A stretch of DNA of 64,000 bases from Syngnathus acus (Eukaryota; Chordata; Actinopteri; Syngnathiformes; Syngnathidae), in the NCBI RefSeq assembly GCF_901709675.1, contig NC_051087.1:7962884-8026883 (forward strand), given 5' to 3'. The notes under the pieces are model-generated. The model saw only the letters and a program-made list of their open reading frames with translations. It did no database searches and was not told where the DNA came from. The first letter of the stretch is position 1, and every line of letters begins with the position of its first letter. Of this stretch, positions 43,512 through 64,000 are shown in pieces. The translations under genes were made by a program, and so were the position numbers.

Positions 43512-46500
43512 GTATTCGAACTAACAAATCTACAAAGTAGTCATACTGAAATAAAACCAAACTACTGTAAAAAACATCCAAAACTATTCTCACAATAGTG
43601 CGGCTTACACAAGCTTTGTTTTACATTTTGCACCTGTGTCTTCTTAAAAGTTTGAAAATGATGCTTATTTTTCATAAATGATGAGTGGTGAATTTTCAAG
43701 TTAAAGTATAGAAACTTTGAGTCCAAGAGTTGCATAGTGCAAGACAGAGGGTGCAAGCACAAAATGGTCCAGTCCAAAAGAAATTAAAATGATGACTTTA
43801 AAATAGTAAGAGGAGAGCAACTGTTTGCGACTCAAATATCACTGACGCAAATATGACTTATGATTAGAGTACACAGCCAAACTTTAGTCTGATCACTCTC
43901 AAGAGTTTGAAAACAAGAGCCAAAGTTAAAAACAACCCGAGTTTAACAGTGGAAACTGAAATTCATTGTTCATAACGTACATGTGTATATTGAAGATGAA
44001 CAAGCAAGCTCTGGCTTTCTGCACTTGAGTAACACAGTTCAAGAAGATGTAGTAGAATTTCAGCCCTCTGCGTTCCAAGTCTTAAATTTTAAAACATTAT
44101 TGTGCTTTGCAAATATGCTGCGGAGCATCAAAGTGACAAATGATGCCGTCCGTGCTCCTTTTTGGGACAAATAGGAGGATGAGACATCTCAGCCTCCTGA
44201 GAAGGCCTTTGCAGCAGATAGGAACCCACAAACAGAAAAAAAGGATAATCACCATTTGTTGATGTATCTATTACAAAAATATGCATAGTGATGTCTTGAT
44301 TTAAATAGTTTTTTTTTTTTTTGGGTGGGGGGGAAGGTAGATTTCTATTAGGGGAGGATGATTTCTTTTTACAGTTCATGTGTGGTCATGTGACGAATTG
44401 AACTCAAGGTAGCACTTTATTTATTCTTTATTACGGTAACAATAAAATTAATTTGGCAGAGTCGGTGTTGTAACCTGCGTTTGCCCAAGTACAGTATACA
44501 CAAATAGCAAAGAAGAAGAGTGTTTTAACAAAACAAATAAGGGAGAGGCAAACTGACTAGGCCTTCATCCAAAGTTTGTAGCCTAGGTTACACATAACAC
44601 ACCACAGTCAGTAAATATACAAAGCATAGACTTACAGTACATGCAGCACTTCAGTCCAGATGACCATGCACGAGAGGTTCTATTGCACTTAAAAGCAGGT
44701 TTTGAAACACTACACTGAACTTACTTCCTACTTCCAGTTTAACCAGCACTTCCTGTCTAGGCAGGAAGTGTACAATCCTAATATTATGACAAATGCATCA
44801 CAGAATGCAGATTGTAGTTTTCTTTGCTTTTTTGTTAGTCAAAATAATTTCAATTTTTTTAAAAGAAGCACTTGTAGAACTACAGTGTTTAACAAAGTCA
44901 CATTTTACAAAATTAAAGCAAACTTTTTTTTTTAAGTTGGAAAGATGATCTCCCAGTCAATCTCATTTATGGAGCTCAAAAACAATATTCTTGTTGGTCA
45001 ACCAAAAAGTGGCCTTAATTGTTTCTGGCTGCATTTAGTTCAGTGCTGAGCATCTTTTAATGCCGGTAAAAAGAGTCTTTTGCTGTACGGTGTAGGACAT
45101 CATGTGAACAAGTTTATGATCTTGCTTGAGGGTCATTCAGACGAATTCAGCAACTAATGAAGCTGAGTCATTTTGAGGTCCACATAAATAAGTCTGATTA
45201 GCGGCCATCGCCGTGCTGCATGCCGTTGTTTACGAACTGAGTAAACCTGCTTGAGGAAAGTCGCGAACCTGCTTGCTGTATTTGGAGAGGAACGTTATTG
45301 TTTATCACAGCCACAAGTCTTTAAGGGTGGTGTCAAAAGCCAGTGATAAAAAGCAGGACTAATACCATTAGTAATGCATTGAGATGAGGTCATGGCGAGA
45401 CACTCATGGGGAAAACTGGTGAGGTCTTATAGTAGATTGCAGGATTACAGTGTAGCCTCTGGGGTCCAACATTATCTATTTGGGGGAACCACTTTTCATA
45501 GTGGAAATAATGAAAATAGTCTTTTCCAGCTTCAAACTATTACACCCTAAAAAGTAACAACAGGGAACTTTTAAATACGATTTAACTGTAAAAATAATGA
45601 ACCACTCTTAGAGACCTGTCTTGGCTTTTTGTATGTGAGTCAGCTTACTTCGCATACTGTAACTTCCTGTGTAAATTCTTCTTTACGTTTCATGTTCTTC
45701 TGCTAACCACCCATCTAGAGGTTCCACTTGATCTAAAGACATTTCAACCAAGGCCAGTTGGTGAAGGAAAAGAGGAAGGATTGAGTGAGAAGGTTGCTGT
45801 CCATCACAGCAGAGATAAAATGAGAACAGTGAACTCAGCATGGCTCCAGACAAAACAAATATAGTATTTATATAATGTATTTTCAATATCTTTTAATGAT
45901 GCCATGTAAAGTCTGTGGCAGGGAGTTATTAGAGATACAAATATAGGCCGCGTGAATACTCAGCTGTCAAGTCCGGCAGCCGCGGCGGTCAAGTGTTCAC
46001 AACCAGTCCGAGTCTCCTTTTGAGTGACGGCACCACATGTGGGGACCCCACTGATCTCCAAGGTTTGTCGTCCCACTATAGCAAGAACTCGCCCCCGCTG
46101 CCTTCACATTTCCAGACGTTCAAATTACCCCACACTCAACAAAAGTTGTAATGCAGTGAGGTAAAACGGCTGCTACCATTTGGCCTTCCTGAGTCCTCAC
46201 AGGACATGCTCCTCTCAGGAGAGAGCACACAGGGCCATGTGCCAGCCTTCTCTGTGGAGGCTGGTGGATTTCCCATTTGGGTGTCAGCTACATAAGCACT
46301 GTACACTCAGGAGAAATTTTATTAGGTATCTGCCTTTGCAAATACAGGAGAATCATCATGTACAGAAATGAGAAAATACATCGATGGCTTTGAGATACAT
46401 CCCATTCATTTGGAGTTTTTGAGATTTGTAAAGGCACTTATTTAATATGGCTTTCGATTGTCTGCACCTTCGGTTTTATCCGATTCTGCGATCCACTGAT

Positions 46501-49500
46501 TCATTTTGTTATCATTTATTACAAACACCGAAAGGCCTCTAACACCATTGTTTGTGGCGTGGACACTATTTTGTCGGTGTGCTCATGTGTCAACCATTTC
46601 ACCAACATAACCAAAGTTGTCATCACTCGTGTCACCTTACAACGTGACAACAAGCATCTTGTAATGGCAAGATTCAAAAGAAACTCAAACCAAAAATAGC
46701 CTTTTGCTGTGGATGAAAACAAAAACGATTGGTGATACAAAATATGCTGAAATCCGATTACGTCCATGACCTCATATGATCGATCCTTGGACAGATGACT
46801 GACAAAGAGCAATAGGAGCGAGAGTGGCTTGTCAACATAGCCGAGTAGAGTGCAATAAACAAATGTGACTGTTGCCTAGTTGACTTGCGCTAGCATATGT
46901 TAACAGATGCTTGCATGTAAATTTACGTCTAAACAAGATGTAAGTAGAATGGCTCAGGCCTCCACCAAGCCTGAACGTTACAGGTTTAAAAAAAGAGCAG
47001 ACTGTCAATTTTAAGGGGTGCTAGCTAGTATATGAACGACTATACCACCAACTGCCCCGTATTAACAAACTTAAAAAAAAGGAAATCTATTGCATCTTAC
47101 TATTTTCCCATCTGTGTGGTAAGTTAGTACTCCCTTGCTCATGAGGGTGACGAAACATTTTAGAAACAAATAGGCGGCCCCATTTATTTTTCTAATTGCA
47201 AATAGACGGTGACCGTTTAGTAAACATAATGTAGTGTGCAACACCTCAACAAAGTTTTCCAAAATTGGTTCTAGGTCAGAACTATACTATACTATAATTT
47301 TGTGAAATTGGGACATTTTTTGTTAGTGACGCAAAAAAAAATGGTTGTCTACGCCTTCATCCAGATTCTCATCAAAATTGAAGCAGTTCCTCTTTGGTAG
47401 ACCACACCTCTACAAAGTTTTATGTAAATTGGGTTCTTGTTAAGTGCCCCAAAATACTGCTCATTACAAACTATCGAATATGCAAAGCAACAGCCATCAA
47501 AGCATTGTCTTTTCAGTTGGGAATAATTATTATTAATCAAAAGCCAAGCAAGAGTCACAAAAACCTGCTTGAAATACATGTCGAGCACAAAGCCTGCACA
47601 CAGTCATTTTTCTGCCCCCCCTCCCTCCCTCTTTCTCTCTGTTCATCTTCCTTCCGAGTGTAGTGAGACAGAAAATGTCCTGACATTATGTACTAACAAG
47701 CTTGTTAGAAGAGAATGACGAGAAAGGATTTTAATTTCCTTAAACATGCTAATATGTAATCACATTAAGTACAAACACTCAAAACTATTTATAATCCACA
47801 AGATTTGACAAGGTTTGAAGTAAAATTACAGTCAAGTCAAGTGTGTCCTCCAAATTGGATCTTGTTGCTAAGTAACAATGTTTTTCCCCCTCCTTGATAA
47901 GTCCACCTTTCAGTGGAAGCATTTTTAGTACAGAAGTGCTTCTGGTTTCTTTATTTGTTTTTTGGCAGGATGCCTACGAATACTTTGTGGAACTGGTGAC
48001 ATTTTGTTGCACATTCCCACACAAAGGTGATAGACTTATTAGATTTCTTCTAGATTTGTGAAGATATATAATTTTCTACCTAGTCTATTCTTGTAAATGG
48101 TTTTCTTGGTATGATTTACATATTCACACCGTACAGTGACAACAGGTGGAGCATAATGTATGTATATGAATTCAAAGTTAAAGTATGCGGGGCAAAACTT
48201 GACGAGGACTTTGGAAAAGATTTGGAGCAATAAATAACACGCCACATTGCTTTCACAGTTCACTCGACAGCTCTTCATATTGCTTGAGTAGTGCAAAGTG
48301 TTGCACACTGGCTCTCAGTTTAAAGTTCTGAAACGAAATGACAGCTGTCAGCTCGTAACGTACACATTGAGGTGTTAATATGCCAAAGCTCATCGAATAA
48401 CTTGCATTGTTCCACTCAGCAAGAAATTACAGCGCCACCTCTGAATTCGAACAATATGTTCGAGGACTTTCGTCCACCTCTCCTTTGTTGGGATTTATCT
48501 ATTTTCTTGTAGAAAATAAATGCAATGCAAATTTATAATGAAATATTAAACAGCGAAAAACTGAAATGTTAATACAAAAGGGTGAAGCAAAGGTGATTCA
48601 CGTTGCCATCAATTGTCATATACTGTTTCTCTTTTTGTAACTGTCTTCCTTGTTACAAGTGCAAGAAGCTCTTAAACACTTAATCATAAAGGCCTCATGT
48701 CTACTTGCAGTCTTATGGGGGGGGACAAGTTTCACGGAAAATGGGTGGATGGACTTTGACAACAAAGAATGTTCAGTTCCATCCATCCATCCATCCATCC
48801 ATCCATCCATCCATCCATCCATCCATCCATCCATCCATCCAAATAATATCTGGGAAATTACCGCATAAAAAGTGACATTTTATATTCTAGTCTTGTTGAA
48901 CTTGCTACTCATCATACTGTAATTGAATGAATACATGAATGAACTTAATATCTGTTGTTTTTTCCCCTTAGATGAAAACTGCACTTACTTTGGCCACTTT
49001 ACACCAGGACAGGACTCTGAGATCTTTGAACACAAAACTCAAAAAGGTGAGTCTCTGTGGCTGCCCCCCACTCCACAATACTCCCCTCACCAACTCTCCG
49101 GAGACGGCTGCTTTCAATCTGTCATTGTGCGCTTGTGCTGTTTTGTCACATTTGCATTCCCAGCTGTCCCCGCTGCAGCAGATGTATCGGATGGTGCAAA
49201 TGTGAGCATTAAGTTGCGTACGCTTCCACACCCGAAACTAAAGATGCTATTGCAGGCATTCCAAACATAAGCAACCCTTCCCCCCATCATCCGCCACTCA
49301 CAGTCTATCAGCCCCACCAGTGACACGGACACTGCAAGTTCTCAAATAGAAATAATCTGTTCCGGAGTCTATATAGTAACTCTACAAGCCATGTTTTCTG
49401 AATCTCCTTCATTAATCATCTGTAATATAGATGGACTAGCCAGGACACCTCTCACGTTGTGCTAGCACAATTAAGGCACCAGTGCTTAGTCGAGATGTGT

Positions 49501-50076
49501 GTATCATGCTTGTATAAAGAAAATAGTAATTACAATTTTCCAGCGCATTGGAAGTCCTTGAGTTAAAAATCCCTATTTTTTTTTCTTCTTCTTCAATAAT
49601 GGGACAATTATTTCTCATTACAGAGTACAACATCTCTGCTGCGGCCATCTCCATCTTCAGTCTGGCCTTCATGATCTTAGGCTCCCTCTGTTTAATTGGC
49701 TCATGCACGGGTAAAGGAAAAGGAAGACTGTACCTCCTCAAACCCGCTGGAATGTTTTTTGCCTTTTCGGGTAGGTTCACTACGCTATAACTCCTCATCT
49801 GCACTGACGCTGAGCAACTTAAAATTGTCCTTTATCTTTCCAGGTCTGTGTTCATTCATTTCACTGGAGGTGATGCGTCAGTCGGTTAAACGCATGATCG
49901 AGAGCGAGGACACCATCTGGATCCAGCACTACTACAGCTGGTCCTTCGGATGCGCTTGCGCCGGCTTCATTCTTCTCTTTCTCACTGGCATCGCCCTCCT
50001 CATCCTCTCCATGCCACAAATGCCCAGGAACCCATGGGAGACCTGCATGGACGCCGAGCCCGAGCAAGTGGAGTGA
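42792..50076 (+). CDS. cacng1: Voltage-dependent calcium channel gamma-1 subunit
   Basis: In mammals gamma-1 is the skeletal-muscle subunit of the CaV1.1 complex in the triad. Four coding exons (42792-43029, 48972-49046, 49624-49770, 49844-50076) join in phase to give 230 residues (human 222). TM1 is about residues 8-28. The loop has a glycosylation site (NETC), the GLWRLC signature and [10 protein letters not shown]2 is about 110-131, TM3 143-164 and TM4 183-209. The tail [16 protein letters not shown] closely matches human MPRNPWESCMDAEPEH. The ATG has A at -3 and G at +4. Differences from human are a slightly longer loop before CGPITLPG and a CTGKGKGR insertion after TM2. There is no PDZ ligand, as expected for gamma-1. 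Confidence 0.96.
43252..43506 (+). repeat. TA-rich minisatellite with periodic phrase
   Basis: (TA)n tracts alternate with the phrase GCATATAAATATG, seen four times at about 43326, 43376, 43420 and 43458. An initial GT run lies at about 43289-43303. Confidence 0.9.
48777..48840 (+). repeat. (ATCC)n microsatellite
   Basis: About sixteen tandem 4-bp units without visible interruption. Confidence 0.97.
48972..49046 (+). CDS. cacng1: cacng1 coding exon 2
   Basis: The acceptor is tttttcccctta followed by g, and the donor is aaag|gtgagt. It encodes [19 protein letters not shown] and then EHKTQK. Confidence 0.93.
49047..49623 (+). other. cacng1: cacng1 intron 2
   Basis: A 577-bp intron with consensus ends (gtgagt...cattacag). 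No other feature is seen. Confidence 0.85.
49624..49770 (+). CDS. cacng1: cacng1 coding exon 3 (TM2, start of TM3)
   Basis: It encodes [19 protein letters not shown] through [10 protein letters not shown]. The acceptor is ctcattacag and the donor tcgg|gtaggt. Confidence 0.95.
49844..50076 (+). CDS. cacng1: cacng1 terminal coding exon
   Basis: The acceptor is tatctttccag. It encodes [22 protein letters not shown]4 and the tail ending AEPEQVE, with the stop at 50074-50076. Confidence 0.95.
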
Positions 50077-51130
50077 GAGGCCGATAGGTGTTAGCGATTG
50101 AGAAGAACAAGAGTTGCAAGGACCGTAGCCATGATGGAAAGTTTACCTCTCAACCTTTAAACAACTTGAATGTAGGTCAGTTGTACAGTTTCTAAAATAC
50201 ATACCAGAAAAGAAAAGAAACACGTCATCTCCTAAACCTGTTGATGATGAAGATGGAGAACACAGAGCCCCGTCATTCACATGCAGGGAAACAGACTGGG
50301 TTACACGATATTTTGCGATTTAACTTAGGTAAACCTGCACAATGATTTGTTTTCCTATATTCTACTCCTGGTTCTTTTTAGGGTGCACATGTGTACCTTA
50401 ATCGGGGGTCCAGCATCTGGTTGCGGTCACCTTCATCTATTTCTCCCCACATGATTCAAAATCAAATAGTTTTAAAATGTGACCATGGTGTGATTTGATA
50501 ATTATGCTGTGCATGAAGTCTTTGCCTTATGTATTATGTATTGTACATATTTCATGTTCCTCTTCTCATTTATTTTGGTGGTATCTCACAAGTAATGGTA
50601 CAATTGCAAAAAACAAATACAAATGAAAGAAAATGAGAATGGAGTCATATATTGAGTTTTAGATGAGTTGCATTTGACTATTTCATTTGGACTTTTTGGA
50701 GTAAATACACCTACAGTGCAGGCGATAAGCAGCTTTGTATTAGCAAATGTATGTTTTAAAAAAATCCTAATGACCAGATTACAAAATCTGTAGAAATTGC
50801 TATTCACGCTGAAGCCCCCAATGATCTTCATGATGTGCTCTGCTGCAGCTGTGTTTGTCACCTGTACGGCATCTATCTACAAATTTGTTGAGGGTTTTCT
50901 TTCAGTCTGAAAAACATAAAAGTAACACCTTTTTAGTGCTACATGCTTTTTTGGGCAGTACCATCAATGAAGGGTTGTTCTGATTTAATTTTTTTTAATA
51001 CGTACACTTTATGGTGACTTTGTCTGGCTTTATTTATCAGTGTGTTTGAATTTTAAAATGTTAAAATGTTTAAAACGTTTGTGTGTACCTTTTTAATGAC
51101 AAATAAATATGCTTGCTTTTGTGTTAATTG
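50077..51130 (+). other. cacng1: Probable cacng1 3'UTR
   Basis: An AATAAA signal at 51102-51107 is followed by a T/G-rich stretch (gcttgcttttgtgttaattg). No other feature is seen. Confidence 0.6.
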
Positions 51131-51480
51131 TGCATGAATGAAGTAATGGGTATTGTCAGTATACTATCAAATCGCACTTCTGAAGATCTCAATTTAGTTA
51201 AACATTGATGGATGGATAAAAATTGGTAGGTTTTGCTCTAATTCATATTCCACAGACATAATATGAATCAGAATCTTGTTTTTGACTTGACTTCTTTAAT
51301 ATTAATCAGTGTATTTCCTAGACGTGATAAAATTACATTTTAAAATGGGCCTGAATACTAAAAAGACATTCATAAACTCACACAAGCCATTAGTAGAAGA
51401 TAATTGTGAAGGGAAAAAACAAGCGTGTTTCAATAAAAACACTTTAATAGAGAAACAAAGTAAATAACCTTTAAAACACA
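51131..51480. other. Gap between converging cacng1 and helz 3' ends
   Basis: About 350 bp with no gene. On the minus strand an AATAAA (plus-strand TTTATT at 51491-51496) may end helz transcripts just to the right. Confidence 0.4.
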
Positions 51481-54153
51481 GTCTAAATCCTTTATTATAA
51501 CCACCATCAGTTGAAATGGAAAAGAGTAAAACGGATCTATTCAGTACTTTTGCACCCACATTAGGGATTAGCCATTTGGGGCTGGGTGGGTGGATGGACG
51601 TGCCAGTCACTACAGAGTCTCTGCAGGGAGTAACAGATGAGAGCAACATGATGACAGAAAGAGATGGACACACTGATCTATCTCTGATGGCTGGGCCAAA
51701 GTTGCTCCCCTCGTGTTCCGCTCACAAATTGCTTGACTCGGGTTCTTCCAAAGACAAAAGCGGAGGCCAAAACATTTCAATCCAAGCAACACATATGAGG
51801 GGGAGAGAGAAAAAAGTAATAGTCTAATAGTCTTTGGCTCAATGCCGTCTGCCACAAAAACAAACAAAAACAATCGGAGCTGGAGAGGCAGTGAAATATT
51901 AGTATTGCACAAGTTCAGCCAATGAGCTTCAGACACATCAGGGAGCAACTTCGGCTTGAGCCCCGCTTGAAACACAAAACATAGTACATGACTGATACAT
52001 TGCTGAATGACATGTTACTAAAATAGAATAGCTGGTTTATGTCACATTGTACACACCAAATACACCAAAAAGTTTTGACTGTGAAGAGTTGAACAAAAGT
52101 TTTGTTTGCCACCCACAGTTGATACAAATAAAAATAGGGATTAAAAAATGACCATGCAAGAAAAAGAAAAATCATGATTGTAGTACAGAAACAGAAATCT
52201 AAAGTATTGTACAGAGTGGGGGGGGGGGGGGGGGGTAGTGTGAAACAACAAGTTGTCATTCTGAACATCAAAAAACAAACAAAAAACATGTCGACATTTG
52301 AGCCCACCAACTGGATTTTTCGACTTTGACTTTTGCGAAATTGCATGATTAAAAAGGACATATCTCTTCGTTTGAATAGCATCTACAAAAATTCTCAAAT
52401 TTAGGGTTCGTCAATACTTAGAAAATGCATATACACAAGTATACGTTTATCCGGTGTTAATATACCTTAAGTGACAAGAACCTACACCTCGGCGATACAA
52501 TGAAAATACCAGCACAAGAAGACGAGGAGGTCCCTTTTCACATTTTAAGAAGTTTTAACTGCTGTATGAAAAATCATGGCACAGTGGGATGACGTCACTA
52601 GTTTGAGCCAGACGGGGCAGTGAACACAAATAGCTGCTGCTTCCAACTTTTTATCTGATTGGACAAAAGAGCAGTTTTGTTTTTCATTCGTTAAAAACTA
52701 GCAGTGCTCTCAGTACACCAGCTAGCAAATTGTTTTAATAGGAAGCAAAAGCCCCCCCACCTCTCCAGCAGAAACCAAATAAAACTAGTCTTTTTTTTTT
52801 TGACTGCGCTTCTGTACTTTGAAACCAATTTGGCACAAACGAAAAGCAAATTGAAAATCATTATGAGGTTGATTAAGGATGTCGTGTTCACATTATTGTT
52901 GGTAGATTGTCTTTTTGGGAAAACATGAGCAGTGTGTGCAACAGTCAGATCTCAGCCATATCAGTACATGTTTATCACAAACGTGTGATTAGATCCCAAA
53001 AACAAAACATTTTGACGCAAAGTCTTTCCAATTATCCCGAATGCCACTCCACTCTGGCTTCAAAGTCCCTCCAGTTCACATTCACAAACCATCACAGTAC
53101 TGCAACATTCCAAATTGTTAGACCTTCTTGTCCTTCTACTAACAGCACATTTCATTTATCCTTTCTGTAACAATATCAGATTTTATTGGAGGTTTTGTCG
53201 AGCCCAAATACAACCACCACAACTCCTGTTCCTAGCGAGACTAAATTGAATAACAAGCAGCCACAATGAGAGCAGTGAGAGGGGATTGCTTCCACAGGAA
53301 AAACTTTATTAAAAATTCTAACTGATGCCTAAAACGTAAAGCATAAAAGCAATATTTGTTTCGTTTCTTTTCAACAGAATATGACAACACCACCGATTCC
53401 CTGTTTAAAGATTCAAAATGGGCTCTAATAATGGAGGGGAAAATGTCCATACATGACAACGCTTCAAGAAGCCAAATGTGGAATATTTGGGTTAACTGGC
53501 TGTGCAGAATGTCCAACATATCTGAAAACATAACAAGGGTCTATAATAATTTAAGGACATGTCTGTGGCATACGATTCAGTCATTTATTGTCTTTAATGT
53601 ACAGATTAGATGAAACTGTCTACTTCTATACACATCTCCATGTAGATTCTGTCAGCTGACCACTTAGCTTTTGACCCTTGCCACAACTATAGTAGTACAA
53701 AAACAAATCATGTGAAAACTCGACGAAACTGCCAACACGTGTGTTTAGTGAAGAGCAAAACTAACTTCAATATGGAAGTAAAAATACAGGAAAGCTAAGT
53801 GGCCAACCAAAATTTCTTAAATTTTTTTAATACTTTTTTTTCTTAGCATTACGTACATATACAATTGTAGATAATATAAGTATATATGTTCATATATACA
53901 TAATGACTATGTATATATACTGGTAATGCATTCATTATATATACTTTTTTTTCACAGATATGTGAAACAGCATAAACGGTTACAAATAAAAGGTTTAAAA
54001 TAGAACAAAATGCAGAAAACAAACCTACTGATCGAAACGATTTGTAAATAAACTGCACTATTTTTTTGTATTTTCAGGTAAGATTTCTCCATTTTTGTTT
54101 TTTTTTTGTTTTTTTTAAAATGTTTTAGGGGGTATACAGGTAGAGGGTGACAC
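51481..54153 (-). other. helz: Probable helz 3'UTR
   Basis: About 2.7 kb downstream of the helz stop, rich in A/T homopolymers, with an 18-base G-run at 52218-52235 (C-run on the helz strand). Minus-strand AATAAA signals occur near 53303 and at 51491-51496. Which is used is not determinable from sequence. Confidence 0.45.
52218..52235 (+). repeat. Homopolymeric G tract in helz 3' region
   Basis: Eighteen consecutive G residues on the plus strand. Confidence 0.95.
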
Positions 54154-63781
<9,628 letters not shown>

Positions 63782-64000
63782 CTAAATGGAATGGACAAAG
63801 CATTTTTGATAAATGATTGCTATAACTTGTACAAAATTTAATGAGGTACAATTTCGTTATGAAAATTTCATGTTAAACTCAATGTAATTTTGTAACTTTA
63901 TTCAAAAATGGAGCAGGTCCTACTTGGAGAAAAATAGCTATTTTGTGATAGTAAGTTTCAAACTTGATTGGATGGCCATAGCATGTGGGGTCCCGCAAAG
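63782..64000 (-). other. helz: helz intron continuing past the window edge
   Basis: AT-rich intron sequence. The exon encoding the segment before [12 protein letters not shown] lies outside the window. Confidence 0.8.

Larger units (their letters stand above)
43030..48971 (+). other. cacng1: cacng1 intron 1
   Basis: A 5.9-kb intron with no supported exon. It contains the TA-rich minisatellite (43252-43506) and the (ATCC)n run (48777-48840). The rest is AT-rich DNA without recognisable features. Confidence 0.8.

Noticed and set aside
43149-43593. Open frames made of Ile/Tyr repeats on both strands
   Set aside because: Translation of the TA-rich minisatellite.
48777-48840. CRISPR-like or other spaced repeat array
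   Set aside because: It is an uninterrupted 4-bp microsatellite without spacers, in a vertebrate genome.

Overview
The window is vertebrate nuclear DNA, almost certainly from a ray-finned (teleost) fish. It is AT-rich, its genes are split into short GT-AG exons, and it carries fish-type repeats: tRNA-derived SINEs with a (TGGA)n tail, Tc1-like inverted termini, hAT elements and long simple repeats. I assigned genes by translating exons, joining them by reading-frame phase, and comparing them with remembered vertebrate proteins. Gene order supports the calls, since PRKCA - CACNG5 - CACNG4 - CACNG1 - HELZ is the order on human 17q24. The species cannot be named from the sequence.

Layout: 1-6809 holds the last two coding exons of prkca (+), followed by about 3 kb of probable 3'UTR. 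cacng5 (+) has coding exons from 17236 to 24508 and a possible noncoding first exon near 12.4-12.6 kb. Its first coding intron contains a 2.9-kb telomere-related satellite and a tRNA-like fossil split by a hAT element. cacng4 (+) lies at 31233-37693, with a 5'-truncated SINE in the probable 3'UTR. cacng1 (+) lies at 42792-50076. helz (-) runs in from the right edge: 15 coding exons (63781 down to 54154) encode about 1204 residues, from the helicase DEAA box to the stop codon. cacng1 and helz converge tail to tail near 51.1-51.5 kb.

The three cacng genes encode four-pass claudin-fold proteins. By family knowledge gamma-1 is the skeletal-muscle CaV1.1 subunit, while gamma-4 and gamma-5 are AMPA-receptor auxiliary subunits (TARPs). 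prkca encodes a conventional protein kinase C, and helz encodes a UPF1-like RNA helicase. The cluster is an ancient block whose paralogues elsewhere in vertebrates also pair PRKC with CACNG genes; nothing shows that the genes act in one pathway.

I found no convincing undescribed biological system. The sequence features most worth a second look are the higher-order telomere-like array, a foldback element whose arms are themselves perfect palindromes, a tRNA-like sequence split by a hAT copy with a perfect 8-bp target duplication, a candidate GC-AG intron in helz, and an altered PKC-alpha C-terminus.
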